64,000 nucleotides of DNA from Acidobacteriota bacterium (GCA_021803035.1 JAJZME010000075.1:1-64000), one strand, 5' to 3'; positions 1 to 8,251 are shown, counted from the first letter of the stretch. Notes: generated by a model from the sequence alone, not told the origin. Made by a program: numbers and translations.

Positions 1-1
1 G

Positions 2-16
2 GAGATTGTGAAGTAG
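2..16 (+). CDS. 3' end of an upstream gene, possibly elongation factor Tu (partial)
   Basis: The first bases read in frame as Glu-Ile-Val-Lys-stop, so a gene ends at the window edge. In the standard bacterial str-S10 arrangement the gene just before rpsJ is tuf, and a short acidic/Lys ending would fit EF-Tu. Four codons cannot prove identity, so this rests on synteny only. Confidence 0.3.
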   Translation, partial: EIVK

Positions 17-26
17 AGCGGTTCGG

Positions 27-120
27 AGTTCAAAGTTCGCAGTTCTCAGATGACGCTGCGGCTTGATCGGGCGCCTGGGAAACTGAGGACTGCGAACTGA
101 GAACCAGGAACTGCGAACTG
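27..120 (+). repeat. Heptamer inverted array 1 (AGTTCNN class), upstream of rpsJ
   Basis: The left arm (about 27-49) is a run of 7-bp units of the form AGTTCNN. The right arm (about 80-120) is a run of the complementary units (GAACTNN). The reverse complement of the left arm matches bases 83-104 with only about three differences, so the transcript could fold into a stem of roughly 20 bp around a GC-rich loop unrelated to other copies. The repeat starts 10 bp after the upstream stop codon and ends 11 bp before the rpsJ start. Confidence 0.85.
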
Positions 121-131
121 GAAGGACGCTC

Positions 132-449
132 ATGGTAGGACAAAGGATTCGCATCCGGTTGAAGGCATACGATTATCGCGTGCTCGACACCTCGACCGGC
201 GAAATTGTGGATACGGCCAAGCGCACCGGGGCAACGGTGGCCGGGCCTATTCCGTTGCCGACGATCAAGAACAAGTACTGCGTGCTGCGTTCGCCGCACG
301 TAGACAAGAAATCGCGCGAACAGTTCGAGATTCGCACGCACAAGCGGTTGATCGACATTTTGGAGCCGACACAACAGACCGTGGATGCGCTGATGAAGCT
401 CGATCTGCCTGCGGGCGTAGACGTGGAAATTAAGGCGTTTGAGAAGTAG
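132..449 (+). CDS. rpsJ: 30S ribosomal protein S10
   Basis: Small-subunit head protein. In other bacteria S10 also pairs with NusB in transcription antitermination. The 105 residues match the usual family length. The start [14 protein letters not shown] and the block [13 protein letters not shown] (about residues 55-67) are diagnostic. GGAAGG about 8 bases upstream supports this ATG. First complete gene of the S10-spc cluster, with every following gene through rplO in the same direction. Array 1 lies before it and array 2 begins at its stop codon. Confidence 0.98.
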   Translation: MVGQRIRIRLKAYDYRVLDTSTGEIVDTAKRTGATVAGPIPLPTIKNKYCVLRSPHVDKKSREQFEIRTHKRLIDILEPTQQTVDALMKLDLPAGVDVEIKAFEK

Positions 450-574
450 CTTTAGCTTTTAGCCTTCAGCTTCGGCAGGAGCGAGAAGAGTGACGGTGAA
501 GAGATTTTGGAGAAGTGCTGAGCATACGGTCTCTTTCGGCAGCAAAGCATTGAGAGCTGAAGGCTGAAAGCTCG
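447..574 (+). repeat. Heptamer inverted array 2 (AGCTNNN class), rpsJ-rplC spacer
   Basis: The left arm (447-473) starts at the TAG stop of rpsJ and carries AGC units at 7-bp spacing. The right arm (552-574) is their complement, GAGCTGAAGGCTGAAAGCT with one inserted base. The arms pair over about 20 bp, separated by a ~78-base non-repetitive loop. The 7-bp period is not a multiple of three, so this is not a protein repeat. Confidence 0.85.
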
Positions 575-628
575 CAACAATTCCGGCAGTGCGATGTTCA
601 ATGTATCGCATGATGAGGCGAGGAAGAC

Positions 629-1354
629 ATGGCGGTTACAGGAATACTGGGTAAAAAGATTGGCATGACGCAGGTCTTCGATGAGAAGGGTGAGGTGCAC
701 CCGATAACGGTGCTGCAAGCCGGCCCCTGCGTGATTACGCAGCTGAAGACGGCGGCCAAAGACGGCTACGACGCCGCGCAGATCGGGCTGGTTGAGTTCG
801 TGAAGGCCTCGCGCATGACCAAAGCGCAGGCAGGTCATCTGGCCAAGACCGAGGCGCCACCAGTGAAGCTGCTTCGGGAAGTTGACTTCGAATCGGCTAC
901 TGATGGTGGGGTCGAAGTCAAGGCGGGCGACCGAGTGCTGGTGGACATCTTCGCGGGCGCGAAGTTTGTCGACGTGATCGGTACATCTAAAGGCCGCGGG
1001 TTTGCGGGTGTGGTGCGGCGGCACAAGTTCGGAGGCGGTCCCAAGTCGCACGGCCACATGTTCCAAGTGCAGGGATCGATCGGCGCATCCAGCTTTCCGT
1101 CGCGTGTGTTCCCGGGGCAGCGCATGCCCGGCCACTACGGAACGGACCAGGTAACGGTGCGCAACCTTCGCATTCGCGGCATCGACCTGGATGAAAACCT
1201 GCTGATGGTAGAAGGTGCGGTGCCGGGACCCCGCGAAGGTTATGTGTTGATTTCGAAGGCCAAGGCTCCGCCGCGTGAGCGCCGCGGATTCTCCGGGTCG
1301 GGTACGGTCGATCCGCTGAAGGCTTCGAAGAAGGCGCAGGCGAAGAGAAAGTAG
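629..1354 (+). CDS. rplC: 50S ribosomal protein L3
   Basis: Primary binder of 23S rRNA that initiates large-subunit assembly; its extended loop reaches the peptidyl transferase region. The N-terminus GILGKKIGMTQVF and the block SKGRGFAGVVRRHKF (about residues 115-129) identify it. At 241 residues it is somewhat longer than the ~209 of E. coli, mainly through a basic C-terminal tail rich in Lys and Ala. The ATG is preceded by GAGGCGAGGAAG. Second gene of the cluster, with heptamer arrays on both sides. Confidence 0.98.
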   Translation: MAVTGILGKKIGMTQVFDEKGEVHPITVLQAGPCVITQLKTAAKDGYDAAQIGLVEFVKASRMTKAQAGHLAKTEAPPVKLLREVDFESATDGGVEVKAGDRVLVDIFAGAKFVDVIGTSKGRGFAGVVRRHKFGGGPKSHGHMFQVQGSIGASSFPSRVFPGQRMPGHYGTDQVTVRNLRIRGIDLDENLLMVEGAVPGPREGYVLISKAKAPPRERRGFSGSGTVDPLKASKKAQAKRK

Positions 1355-1356
1355 AT

Positions 1357-1464
1357 TTTAGCTTTCCGCTCTCAGCCTTCAGCTTGTTTTTTGCGAGAGC
1401 CGAGACGAATGATTTACCAAAGTGGAATGGCTGAAAGCTGGAAGCTGACGGCTGATAGCTGACG
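1357..1464 (+). repeat. Heptamer inverted array 3 (AGCTNNN class), rplC-rplD spacer
   Basis: The left arm (about 1357-1386) has units ending AGC or CGC every 7 bp. The right arm (about 1429-1464) consists of five consecutive units GCTGAAA, GCTGGAA, GCTGACG, GCTGATA, GCTGACG. The arms are less perfectly complementary than in array 5, but the phase and orientation are the same. Confidence 0.8.
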
Positions 1465-1474
1465 GAAGAAGACG

Positions 1475-2170
1475 ATGGCACAAGTGGATGTTCTGAATCT
1501 GAACGGGGAAACGGTGGGCACGCTCGATCTGGCCGATGCAATCTTTGCGCCGGAGCAGGTGAATGAGGCTCTGCTGTGGGAGGCGGTGAAACACTATCGC
1601 GCCTCGCTGCGCCAGGGCACGCATGCCACCAAAAACCGCAAGCTGGTGGCAGGCTCGGGCAAGAAGCTGTGGAAGCAGAAGGGCACTGGCCGTGCGCGTA
1701 TCGGCTCGGTTCGTTCGCCCGTATGGCGGCACGGTGGCACGGTGCATGGTCCGCAGCCGCGCAGCTACGACTATCCGTTTCCGCGAAAGAAGCTGCTGGG
1801 CGCGTTGCGCGCAGCGTTGGCGGCCAAGCTGGCCGACGGCAAGCTGACCGTGGTCGATTCGCTTGAGATCAAGGATGCCAAGACCAAGCTCTATCGCGCC
1901 GCGCTCGACAAGCTTGGTGCCACACGTACCACCCTGCTGGTGGAGAACGGCAAGACTCTGACGCAGGCGCTGGTCTTGGGTGCGCGCAATTTGGAGGGCG
2001 TGGAACTGGTGCTGAACAACGAGGTGCATCCGTACGATCTGCTGCGGTATGAGCGGGCCATTTTCTCGCGGTCTGCGATCGAGCAGCTCGCCGAGGCGCT
2101 CGAGAAATCTGCATCGAAGCGCAGGGCTGCCGCGGCGGCTAAAGCCGGTGCCCAGACGGAGGTTGCCTGA
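1475..2170 (+). CDS. rplD: 50S ribosomal protein L4
   Basis: Large-subunit protein whose extended loop lines the exit tunnel. In E. coli it also represses the S10 operon. The loop segment KGTGRARIGSVRSP (about residues 68-81), followed by a Gly/His-rich stretch and GPQPRSYD, is the family signature. Length 231 residues, slightly long because of a C-terminal Arg/Ala tail. ATG preceded by GGAAGAAG. Its TGA overlaps the ATG of rplW by one base, so the two are probably translationally coupled. Confidence 0.98.
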   Translation: MAQVDVLNLNGETVGTLDLADAIFAPEQVNEALLWEAVKHYRASLRQGTHATKNRKLVAGSGKKLWKQKGTGRARIGSVRSPVWRHGGTVHGPQPRSYDYPFPRKKLLGALRAALAAKLADGKLTVVDSLEIKDAKTKLYRAALDKLGATRTTLLVENGKTLTQALVLGARNLEGVELVLNNEVHPYDLLRYERAIFSRSAIEQLAEALEKSASKRRAAAAAKAGAQTEVA

Positions 2171-2463
2171 TGCCGACACTTTACACCGTAATTCGCAAGC
2201 CCATGATTACCGAAAAGGGCTTGGGCGTGAAGGAAACCGAAGCGACGCTGGTATTTGCAGTTGAGCCTACGGCCACCAAGAACGAAGTCAAGGAAGCTGT
2301 TGAGGCGCTTTTCAAGGTGAAGGTGGCTGCGGTTCGCACCGCCAACTTCGCCGGCAAGGAGCGGCGCCGCGGCAAGTATGCGGGCTTCCGGCCTGATTGG
2401 AAGAAGGCTTATGTCCGGCTGAAGGCCGGCGAAAAGCTGCCTGAGTACGTGAGCAATCTGTAA
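2170..2463 (+). CDS. rplW: 50S ribosomal protein L23
   Basis: Binds near the polypeptide exit, where trigger factor and SRP dock. 97 residues, typical. Diagnostic start is TVIRKPMITEKG and there is a conserved central segment KNEVKEAVEALFKVKV (about residues 36-51). The start codon shares its A with the last base of the rplD stop (TGATG). Array 4 follows its stop. Confidence 0.98.
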   Translation: MPTLYTVIRKPMITEKGLGVKETEATLVFAVEPTATKNEVKEAVEALFKVKVAAVRTANFAGKERRRGKYAGFRPDWKKAYVRLKAGEKLPEYVSNL

Positions 2464-2468
2464 AGGAC

Positions 2469-2549
2469 GAGTTCATAGTTTGTAGTTCACAGTTCGCAGT
2501 TGCTCCGGAAGCAAAGATCAAGAACTATGAATGAAGAACTCTGAACTGT
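2469..2549 (+). repeat. Heptamer inverted array 4 (AGTTCNN class), rplW-rplB spacer
   Basis: The left arm (2469-2501) reads GAGTTCA TAGTTTG TAGTTCA CAGTTCG CAGTT. The right arm (about 2520-2549) is the complement, built from GAACTATGAA and GAACTCTGAACTG. The loop is short (about 18 bases). Same class as the arrays before rpsJ, rpsN and rplF. Confidence 0.85.
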
Positions 2550-2563
2550 AGGGAAAAAAGACG

Positions 2564-3388
2564 ATGGCGATCAAGACATACAGACCGGCGACATCGACGC
2601 TGCGGTTCCAGACCTCGTTGGTGAACGATGATCTAACGACGGATGAGCCGCACAAGCCGCTATTGACGGTTCGCAAGCGCACGGGCGGTCGGCGCAACTC
2701 GGGAGACCTGACCATCCGCCACCACGGCGGCGGCCATAAGCAGAAGCTGCGCCTCATAGATTTCAAGCGCGAAAAGTTTGGGGTTCCGGGCCGCGTGGCT
2801 ACCATTGAGTATGACCCGAACCGATCGGCGCGCATCGCGCTGGTGCACTACGCCGACGGCGACAAGCGCTATATTCTGCAGCCAGTGGGCCTCAAGGTGG
2901 GCGCGACGGTGACCTCCGGTCCCGAAGCAGACATCCTGATAGGCAACGCCCTGCCGCTTAAAAATATTCCCGCTGGCACCACGGTCCACGCCATTGAGCT
3001 TCGCCCCGGTAAGGGCGCACAGATGGCTCGTTCGGCCGGAACGCAGGCTCAGCTTGTGGCTAAGGAAGGCGGCTATGCGCTGCTCAAGCTGCCCTCCGGC
3101 GAAACGCGCAAGGTGCTGGTCGAGTGCATGGCGACCATCGGGCAGGTGGGCAACACCGATCACGAGAACGTGTCCATCGGCAAGGCTGGACGCAACCGCT
3201 GGAAGGGTATTCGGCCTACCAATCGCGGCGTAACCATGAATCCTGTGGATCACCCGCACGGTGGCGGCGAGGGCAAGACCTCGGGCGGTCGGCATCCGGT
3301 GACGCCGTGGGGCCAGCCGACGCGCGGCTACAAGACGCGCAACAACAAGCGGACAGACGCGTTCATCGTCAGTCGCAGGGCGAAGTAG
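2564..3388 (+). CDS. rplB: 50S ribosomal protein L2
   Basis: Large rRNA-binding protein near the peptidyl transferase centre, needed for subunit association. 274 residues, the standard length. The C-terminal signature [14 protein letters not shown] (about residues 225-238) contains the conserved His. N-terminal RNA-binding segment [19 protein letters not shown] preceded by GGGAAAAAAG. Lies between arrays 4 and 5. Confidence 0.98.
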   Translation: MAIKTYRPATSTLRFQTSLVNDDLTTDEPHKPLLTVRKRTGGRRNSGDLTIRHHGGGHKQKLRLIDFKREKFGVPGRVATIEYDPNRSARIALVHYADGDKRYILQPVGLKVGATVTSGPEADILIGNALPLKNIPAGTTVHAIELRPGKGAQMARSAGTQAQLVAKEGGYALLKLPSGETRKVLVECMATIGQVGNTDHENVSIGKAGRNRWKGIRPTNRGVTMNPVDHPHGGGEGKTSGGRHPVTPWGQPTRGYKTRNNKRTDAFIVSRRAK

Positions 3389-3393
3389 AAAGA

Positions 3394-3505
3394 CAGCTTT
3401 AGCTACTAGCTTCTAGCTACTAGCTCAAAGCGGCACAGGAAAAATCAAGGCGCTGGCCGGCAGATGGTTTGAAGTATCAAGGCTAGGAGCTAGAAGCTAG
3501 GAGCT
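3394..3505 (+). repeat. Heptamer inverted array 5 (AGCTNNN class), rplB-rpsS spacer
   Basis: The clearest copy. The left arm (3394-3425) has TAGCTAC, TAGCTTC, TAGCTAC, TAGCTC in strict 7-bp phase. The right arm (3481-3505) has GGCTAGG, AGCTAGA, AGCTAGG, AGCTG. The reverse complement of the left arm agrees with the right arm at about 22 of 25 positions. The last unit contains AGGAG (3499-3503), placed 8 bases before the rpsS ATG, so the hairpin would cover the ribosome binding site. Confidence 0.9.
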
Positions 3506-3511
3506 GTTCTT

Positions 3512-3808
3512 ATGGGACGTTCGACAAAGAAAGGCCCGTTTGTAGATGCGCACCTGAACGTAAAGATCGAGGTGCTCAACCGGGCCAACGACAAGAAGGT
3601 GGTCAAGACATGGTCGCGGCGCTCGACCATCTTTCCCGAGTTTGTGGGCCACACCATCGCCGTGCACAACGGCAAAAAGTTTGTGCCGGTATATGTGACC
3701 GAAAATATGGTAGGGCACAAGCTGGGCGAGTTTGCGCCGACACGAATTTTCAAGGGGCATACCGGCGGCGCCAAGACCTCCGCCGAAGCGGCGGCAAAGG
3801 CGAAGTGA
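3512..3808 (+). CDS. rpsS: 30S ribosomal protein S19
   Basis: Head protein of the small subunit near the A site; forms a complex with S13. 98 residues. The start [15 protein letters not shown] and the block [13 protein letters not shown] near the C-terminus are typical. Its only plausible Shine-Dalgarno, AGGAG 8 bases before ATG, lies in the 3' arm of array 5, which is unusual. Array 6 follows the stop codon. Confidence 0.97.
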   Translation: MGRSTKKGPFVDAHLNVKIEVLNRANDKKVVKTWSRRSTIFPEFVGHTIAVHNGKKFVPVYVTENMVGHKLGEFAPTRIFKGHTGGAKTSAEAAAKAK

Positions 3809-3813
3809 AAAGA

Positions 3814-3910
3814 CAGCTATTCGCTTTTGGCTCTTAACCCTTGGCTCGATCGCGAGTCATAGGAAGTCGAAACTGAGAAGGGAAGAGCTAAAGGCTAACA
3901 GCTAAAAGCT
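3814..3910 (+). repeat. Heptamer inverted array 6 (AGCTNNN class), rpsS-rplV spacer
   Basis: A degenerate copy. Left arm (3814-3846) units are CAGCTATT, CGCTTTT, GGCTCTT, AACCCTT, GGCTCG. Right arm (3883-3910) is AGAGCTAAAGGCTAACAGCTAAAAGCT. The left arm starts 6 bases after the rpsS stop codon. Confidence 0.75.
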
Positions 3911-3932
3911 TGTGATCAGGGAAGGCAAAGCA

Positions 3933-4379
3933 ATGGCAGTCGAGACAAGAGAATTCCGGGCTGAGGCCAGGTTTCAGCGCGTATCGCCGCAGAAAGCGCG
4001 GCTGGTGCTGGATCTGATCAAGGGCCGGGGGGTTCAGGAAGCGCTGGAAACGGCGGCCTTCACCAAGAAGCGCATCGCTCCGGTGATTCATAAGCTGCTG
4101 ACTTCGGCGGTGGACAACGCCAAGTACGTGGCCAGTGAAGAGGGCTTTGACCTGGACGTGGACAACCTTTACGTCAAACAGGCGCTGGCCAACGACGGAC
4201 CGCGCATGAAGCGCATTCGCCCGGCTCCCATGGGCCGTGCGTACCGCTATCAGCGCCGGCTTACCCATATTGTGCTGTCGGTAGCCGAGCGCGAAGCGGG
4301 CGACGGCCTTGTGATGAAGGTGGAAGATCCCTCTGAGGAGCCCAAGGCAACCAAGAAGAAGGCCGGCAAGAAGGCCTGA
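3933..4379 (+). CDS. rplV: 50S ribosomal protein L22
   Basis: Tunnel-lining protein that contacts all 23S domains; its beta-hairpin is a macrolide resistance site. The tracked ORF begins at a GTG 21 bases upstream, but AGGGAAGG lies 7 bases before the ATG at 3933, giving MAVETREFRAEARF and 148 residues. Family segments: RVSPQKARLVLDLIKGR (about 16-32) and the hairpin RIRPAPMGRAYRYQRR. The C-terminus is a Lys-rich tail beyond the family core. rpsC starts 22 bases downstream with no array between. Confidence 0.96.
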   Translation: MAVETREFRAEARFQRVSPQKARLVLDLIKGRGVQEALETAAFTKKRIAPVIHKLLTSAVDNAKYVASEEGFDLDVDNLYVKQALANDGPRMKRIRPAPMGRAYRYQRRLTHIVLSVAEREAGDGLVMKVEDPSEEPKATKKKAGKKA

Positions 4380-4400
4380 GAAGGAATTGAGGAAAGAGAT

Positions 4401-5075
4401 ATGGGACAGAAGGTCCATCCTTACGGATTCCGGCTGGGAGTGAATAAGCCGTGGCGCTCGCGCTGGTTCTCGGAGCGCGACTACGACAAGCTTCTGGTCG
4501 AGGACGTGAAGCTCAAGTCCGAACTGCGCGAGAAGCTCAAGGCGGCGGGCGTCAGCTCGGTGGAGATCGAGCGCCCCGGCAACAAGCTGCGCTTTCTGAT
4601 CCGCACCGCGCGGCCCGGCATCGTGATCGGCCGCAAGGGGGCGGAGATCGAGAAGCTCAAGACCGAGCTGGGCAAGCGCACCAACCGCGACGTGTTCATC
4701 GACATCATCGAGGTGAACAAGCCAGAACTGGATGCGCAGCTGGTCTCGGAGAACATTGCGCTGCAGCTTGAAAAGCGCGTCAGCTTCCGCCGCGCCATGC
4801 GCAAGAGTGTGGACTCGGCCAAGCGCTTTGGCTGCAAGGGAATCAAGGTGCGTGTATCTGGCCGGTTGAACGGCAATGAAATCGCGCGTTCAGAATGGTA
4901 TCTTGATGGACAACTGCCGCTGCATACGCTACGCGCGGACATTGACTATGGCTTCTCCGAGGCGCACACAACCTACGGCGTGATCGGGGTGAAGACGTGG
5001 ATCTACCGCGGCGATATCTACGAGCAGAAGCGCCGCAGGACGCAGCAGACGCCAATCGGCACGGGTGTGTTTTAA
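4401..5075 (+). CDS. rpsC: 30S ribosomal protein S3
   Basis: Forms part of the mRNA entry channel and its helicase activity. Type II KH domain with [10 protein letters not shown] at about residues 77-86, and the C-terminal S3 domain from about residue 105. 224 residues, normal. Start [13 protein letters not shown] is highly conserved. ATG preceded by GGAAAGAG. Short 21-base spacer from rplV; array 7 follows. Confidence 0.98.
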   Translation: MGQKVHPYGFRLGVNKPWRSRWFSERDYDKLLVEDVKLKSELREKLKAAGVSSVEIERPGNKLRFLIRTARPGIVIGRKGAEIEKLKTELGKRTNRDVFIDIIEVNKPELDAQLVSENIALQLEKRVSFRRAMRKSVDSAKRFGCKGIKVRVSGRLNGNEIARSEWYLDGQLPLHTLRADIDYGFSEAHTTYGVIGVKTWIYRGDIYEQKRRRTQQTPIGTGVF

Positions 5076-5078
5076 AAG

Positions 5079-5183
5079 CAGCTTCCATCTGCCGGCTTCT
5101 AGCTTCTAGCTGGTTTTGCTGGCGGGTGCGGCTGCAATACGAAGGATCGAAGCTAGGAGCTAATAGCTAGAAGCTAGTAGCTG
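5079..5183 (+). repeat. Heptamer inverted array 7 (AGCTNNN class), rpsC-rplP spacer
   Basis: The left arm (5079-5112) includes GGCTTCT, AGCTTCT, AGCTGG in phase. The right arm (5150-5183) is AAGCTAGGAGCTAATAGCTAGAAGCTAGTAGCT, perfectly 7-periodic. The left arm starts 3 bases after the rpsC stop codon. Confidence 0.85.
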
Positions 5184-5200
5184 CCTTTGAGGTTTTCGTT

Positions 5201-5638
5201 ATGTTAATGCCAAAGAAGGTGAAGTTCCGCAAGCAGCAGAAGGGCAAGCGCCGCGGCAAGGCGTGGCGAGGCTCGTCGCTGTCATTCGGAGAGTACGGGC
5301 TGAAGGTGCTGGAGTGCGGCTATATCACCGACCGGCAGATCGAGGCAAGCCGTATTGCGATGACCCGCTTCATCAAGCGCGGCGGAAAGATCTGGTTGCG
5401 GCTGTTCCCGGACAAGCCGATCACCAAGAAGCCGGCCGAAGTTCGTATGGGCTCCGGCAAGGGGCCGCTCGATCACTGGGTTGCGGTGGTGCGGCCAGGT
5501 AAGATCCTCTTCGAGATGGAAGGCGTGTCCGCGCAGGTGGCCGAGGAGGCGATGCGGTTGGCTTCGCACAAGCTGCCGCTCAAGACCAAGTTCGTGCAGC
5601 GCGCCGGATCGGAAAAGATAGAGGCGGCGGTCAAGTAG
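5201..5638 (+). CDS. rplP: 50S ribosomal protein L16
   Basis: Needed for late 50S assembly and A-site tRNA positioning. 145 residues. [19 protein letters not shown] and the segment [19 protein letters not shown] (about residues 58-76) are diagnostic, as is [19 protein letters not shown] lies about 7 bases before the chosen ATG; a second ATG two codons later is less likely because the family usually begins MLMPKK. Confidence 0.98.
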   Translation: MLMPKKVKFRKQQKGKRRGKAWRGSSLSFGEYGLKVLECGYITDRQIEASRIAMTRFIKRGGKIWLRLFPDKPITKKPAEVRMGSGKGPLDHWVAVVRPGKILFEMEGVSAQVAEEAMRLASHKLPLKTKFVQRAGSEKIEAAVK

Positions 5639-5708
5639 CAGTCTGCCTTGATGTGCGTGGAGTCCGGCCCTTTTTTAGATGCGTGCCGGGCGCTGGAGAA
5701 AAATAGAA

Positions 5709-5963
5709 ATGGAACTGGCAAAGATTCGTAACTTGAGCGACGCGGAACTGGCGCACCAGGAACGGGTGACGGCAGAGCAGCTCTTCCGGCTTCGCTTTCA
5801 GGTCGCGCTGGGGCAGAACGACGGCGTGAAAAAGATCCGGCTGTTGCGCAAGGAGATTGCGCAGATCAAGACAGTGGCCCGCGAGCGCGAACTGCGCATT
5901 CGCGGCGCGTCGAAGGATCTGACGCCGGCAACTGCGGTCACGAAGAAGAAGGGAGCGCGCTAA
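5709..5963 (+). CDS. rpmC: 50S ribosomal protein L29
   Basis: Small coiled protein near the exit tunnel that contributes to the trigger factor and SRP site. The tracked ORF starts 30 bases early; GGAGAAAA 8 bases upstream supports ATG 5709, giving MELAKIRNLSDAEL and 84 residues. The body fits the family (ELFRLRFQVALGQ-like helix at about 25-40), and the C-terminus carries a ~15-residue basic extension beyond the usual ~65. The stop TAA abuts the rpsQ ATG with no spacer. Confidence 0.96.
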   Translation: MELAKIRNLSDAELAHQERVTAEQLFRLRFQVALGQNDGVKKIRLLRKEIAQIKTVARERELRIRGASKDLTPATAVTKKKGAR

Positions 5964-6305
5964 ATGGCGGCGACGATCGAATCCACGCAGGCGGCAGCAA
6001 AGGTCACGCGGCGCAATGAGAAGGTGGGTCATGTGATCTCGACCAAGATGCAGAAGACCATCGTGGTCGCGGTTGAGATGCGCAAGGCGCATCCCAAATA
6101 CAAGCGCATTGTGCGCACAACCAAGAAATTTTATGCGCACGACGAGCAGAACTCGGCGCGTCTGGGCGATATGGTGCGCATCCGTGAGACGCGCCCTTTG
6201 AGCAAGCTCAAGCGCTGGTCGCTTGAAGAGATTGTGCGGCGATCGTCGCTGGCGCAGATTGAAGATGCCTCGCTTCCAGGCGAAACCGAGATGGAAAAGA
6301 ACTAA
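5964..6305 (+). CDS. rpsQ: 30S ribosomal protein S17
   Basis: OB-fold protein binding 16S rRNA helices 7 and 11. Core from about residue 18: [17 protein letters not shown], then [18 protein letters not shown] and [14 protein letters not shown]. 113 residues, longer than the usual ~85 because of N- and C-terminal extensions. Starts immediately at the end of rpmC, implying translational coupling. Confidence 0.97.
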   Translation: MAATIESTQAAAKVTRRNEKVGHVISTKMQKTIVVAVEMRKAHPKYKRIVRTTKKFYAHDEQNSARLGDMVRIRETRPLSKLKRWSLEEIVRRSSLAQIEDASLPGETEMEKN

Positions 6306-6329
6306 AGCCAGCGGAGAGGAGAACAAGTC

Positions 6330-6701
6330 ATGGCTGTGCAAATGCGTACCATGCTCGCGGTGGCCGACAACTCCGGCGCGCGCAAGCTGCAAGTGATCCT
6401 GCCCTTGGGTGGCAGTCTGGGCCTAAAGGCTGGTCTGGGCGACGTGGTGACCGCGGCTGTCAAGGAAGCGTCGCCGGACGGCACGGTGAAGAAGGGCAAG
6501 GTCGTCAAGGCGGTTATTGTGCGCACGCGCAAGGAGCACCGTCGCCGCGACGGCACTTATATCCGCTTCGATGAGAACGCGGCCGTTGTGATCGACGAGC
6601 AGCATGAGCCGGTGGGTACGCGTGTGTTCGGCCCTGTGGCGCGCGAACTGCGTGAGAAGAAGTTTTTGAAGATCGTTTCGCTGGCGCCGGAAGTGGTATA
6701 A
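6330..6701 (+). CDS. rplN: 50S ribosomal protein L14
   Basis: Subunit-interface protein forming bridge B8 and the target of the silencing factor RsfS. 123 residues, standard. Conserved start [16 protein letters not shown] (Gln four residues in), then [29 protein letters not shown] and [16 protein letters not shown] preceded by GGAGAGGAG. Array 8 follows. Confidence 0.98.
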   Translation: MAVQMRTMLAVADNSGARKLQVILPLGGSLGLKAGLGDVVTAAVKEASPDGTVKKGKVVKAVIVRTRKEHRRRDGTYIRFDENAAVVIDEQHEPVGTRVFGPVARELREKKFLKIVSLAPEVV

Positions 6702-6704
6702 AGG

Positions 6705-6800
6705 CAGCTTTTAGCTATGAGCTTTCAGCCTGGGGCTGGTTGTGTTACGGCAAAGGCTTGCTTGGCGACGAGAAGAACTGAAAGCTGAAGGCTGAAAGCT
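6705..6800 (+). repeat. Heptamer inverted array 8 (AGCTNNN class), rplN-rplX spacer
   Basis: The left arm (6705-6737) is CAGCTTTTAGCTATGAGCTTTCAGCCTGG. The right arm (about 6777-6800) is AACTGAAAGCTGAAGGCTGAAAGCT. It sits 3 bases after the stop codon and 12 bases before the rplX start. Confidence 0.85.
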
Positions 6801-6812
6801 TTGGAGAGACAA

Positions 6813-7139
6813 ATGCGGAGTTTACTGATTCATCGCAATGATACGGTCAAGGTCCTCACGGGCTCGGACCGCGGCAAGACGGGCCGCGTGCTGCGCGTTT
6901 TCCCCGACAACAGCACGCTGCTTGTGGAGCACGTGCGCGTAGTCAAGAAGACGGTGTCGAGCAAAACCGGCCAGCGGACCAAGGGCGGCATTGCAGAACA
7001 GGAGTCGCCCATTCACATCTCGAATGTCGTGCTCGTCTGTCCCGTTTGCGGTCCGGCGGCCGTGGGACGTAAGCGCGAAGGCGATATGCGCGTGCGGGTA
7101 TGCAAGAACTGCGGGGAGACGCTGGCAACGAAGAAGTAG
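6813..7139 (+). CDS. rplX: 50S ribosomal protein L24, zinc-ribbon type
   Basis: Assembly-initiator of the large subunit with a KOW motif (RNDTVKVLTGSDRGKTGRVL, about residues 6-25). ATG 6813 is chosen over the tracked TTG because GGAG lies 6 bases upstream; this gives 108 residues. The C-terminal half holds two CxxC pairs (CPVCG and CKNCG), a zinc-binding form seen in a subset of bacterial L24 proteins. It lies between arrays 8 and 9. Confidence 0.96.
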   Translation: MRSLLIHRNDTVKVLTGSDRGKTGRVLRVFPDNSTLLVEHVRVVKKTVSSKTGQRTKGGIAEQESPIHISNVVLVCPVCGPAAVGRKREGDMRVRVCKNCGETLATKK

Positions 7140-7144
7140 CAGAG

Positions 7145-7234
7145 GCAGCTTCTAGCCGTTAGCTCCTAGCTTTCAGCCTGTTGGTCGAGGATAAGGGTGA
7201 CGGTAGGAGCTAGGAAAGAGATAGAAGCAAGGCT
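7145..7234 (+). repeat. Heptamer inverted array 9 (AGCTNNN class), rplX-rplE spacer
   Basis: The left arm (7145-7179) is CAGCTTCTAGCCGTTAGCTCC... in 7-bp phase. The right arm (about 7204-7234) is weaker: TAGGAGCTAGGAAAGAGATAGAAGCAAGGCT. A separate small hairpin GGTCGCCACGGCGACC lies at 7266-7281 before rplE. Confidence 0.75.
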
Positions 7235-7315
7235 GTACCTAAGATTTCCTTCCGCAACGGTAAACGGTCGCCACGGCGACCACTCCGGGCGCCGGAAGAA
7301 AGAGAGAAGTGAACG

Positions 7316-7864
7316 ATGGCAGCAAGGTTGAAAGAGAAATATCACAAGGAGATCAAGCAGGCGCTCCAGAAGGAACTGGGGCTTGAGAACCCGATGGCGG
7401 TGCCAAAGCTTGAGAAGATTGTGCTCAATATGGGATTGGGCGAAGCAACACAGAATAACAAGCTGCTTGATCCCTTGGTAGCCGATCTGACGGCGATCGC
7501 CGGTCAGAAGCCGGTAACCACCCGGGCCAAGAAGTCGATCGCGGCTTTCAAGGTGCGCGCTGGCATGCCCATCGGAGCCATGGTTACGTTGCGCTCCGAC
7601 AAAGCGTATGAGTTTCTCGACCGGCTGATTTCGACCGCGCTGCCCAGGGTGCGCGACTTTCGCGGAGTTTCAACCAAGAGCTTCGACGGGCGCGGCAATT
7701 ACACGCTCGGCTTGCGCGACCAGTTGATCTTTCCCGAGATCGACTACGCCAAGGTGGAAAAACTGAAGGGTATGAACATCACGATTGTGACCACGGCCAA
7801 GGACGACAATCAGGCGCGCGCATTACTGCGCCATTTCGGGATGCCGTTCCGGCAGGGGGCGTAA
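7316..7864 (+). CDS. rplE: 50S ribosomal protein L5
   Basis: Part of the 5S RNP and the central protuberance. 182 residues. Family blocks: [14 protein letters not shown] (about residues 30-43), [17 protein letters not shown], and [20 protein letters not shown], plus the C-terminal [20 protein letters not shown] preceded by GAGAGAAG. It is preceded by a 176-bp spacer, the longest in the cluster apart from the rpsJ-rplC one. Confidence 0.98.
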   Translation: MAARLKEKYHKEIKQALQKELGLENPMAVPKLEKIVLNMGLGEATQNNKLLDPLVADLTAIAGQKPVTTRAKKSIAAFKVRAGMPIGAMVTLRSDKAYEFLDRLISTALPRVRDFRGVSTKSFDGRGNYTLGLRDQLIFPEIDYAKVEKLKGMNITIVTTAKDDNQARALLRHFGMPFRQGA

Positions 7865-7867
7865 GAG

Positions 7868-7941
7868 CAGTCCGTAGTTCACGGTTTGCAGTTCACAGCC
7901 GGAGCCGGCAACGAGGCAACTGAGAACTATGAACTGAGAAT
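7868..7941 (+). repeat. Heptamer inverted array 10 (AGTTCNN class), rplE-rpsN spacer
   Basis: The left arm (7868-7898) is CAGTCCGTAGTTCACGGTTTGCAGTTCACAG. The right arm (about 7917-7941) is CAACTGAGAACTATGAACTGAGAA. The arms are complementary with several wobbles around a short GC-rich loop. Confidence 0.8.
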
Positions 7942-7961
7942 TGTGGACTATTGAGGGATTT

Positions 7962-8147
7962 ATGTCGACCACTGCAAAAGAAGTGAAGGACGCGCGGAAG
8001 CCGAAGTTCAGCAGCCGCAAGCACAATCGCTGTAAGCTCTGCGGGCGGCCGCGGGGTTATCTGCGCAAGTTTGGCATTTGCCGGTTGTGTTTCCGGAGCT
8101 TGGCCCTTAAGGGCGAGATTCCGGGCGTGAATAAGTCGAGCTGGTAG
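7962..8147 (+). CDS. rpsN: 30S ribosomal protein S14, zinc-binding type
   Basis: Short (61-residue) Zn-type S14 of the small-subunit head. Two CxxC pairs, CKLCG and CRLCF, bind zinc, and the C-terminus [12 protein letters not shown] is canonical. ATG 7962 is used rather than the tracked TTG because GAGGGA lies 5 bases upstream and the resulting length matches the family. The rplE-rpsN-rpsH order is standard. Confidence 0.97.
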   Translation: MSTTAKEVKDARKPKFSSRKHNRCKLCGRPRGYLRKFGICRLCFRSLALKGEIPGVNKSSW

Positions 8148-8150
8148 AAA

Positions 8151-8251
8151 GGCAGCTTTCAGCCTTCAGCTCTTATCTTTCAGTCCTTGCGCGCGCAGTT
8201 GTTGGCTGCGTCTGAAACAAAACAAGCTGAAAGCTAGCGTCTGAAAGCTGG
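8151..8251 (+). repeat. Heptamer inverted array 11 (AGCTNNN class), rpsN-rpsH spacer
   Basis: The left arm (8151-8184) is GGCAGCTTTCAGCCTTCAGCTCTTATC. The right arm (8222-8251) is ACAAGCTGAAAGCTAGCGTCTGAAAGCTGG. It begins 3 bases after the rpsN stop with the recurring opening GGCAGCTT. Confidence 0.85.
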
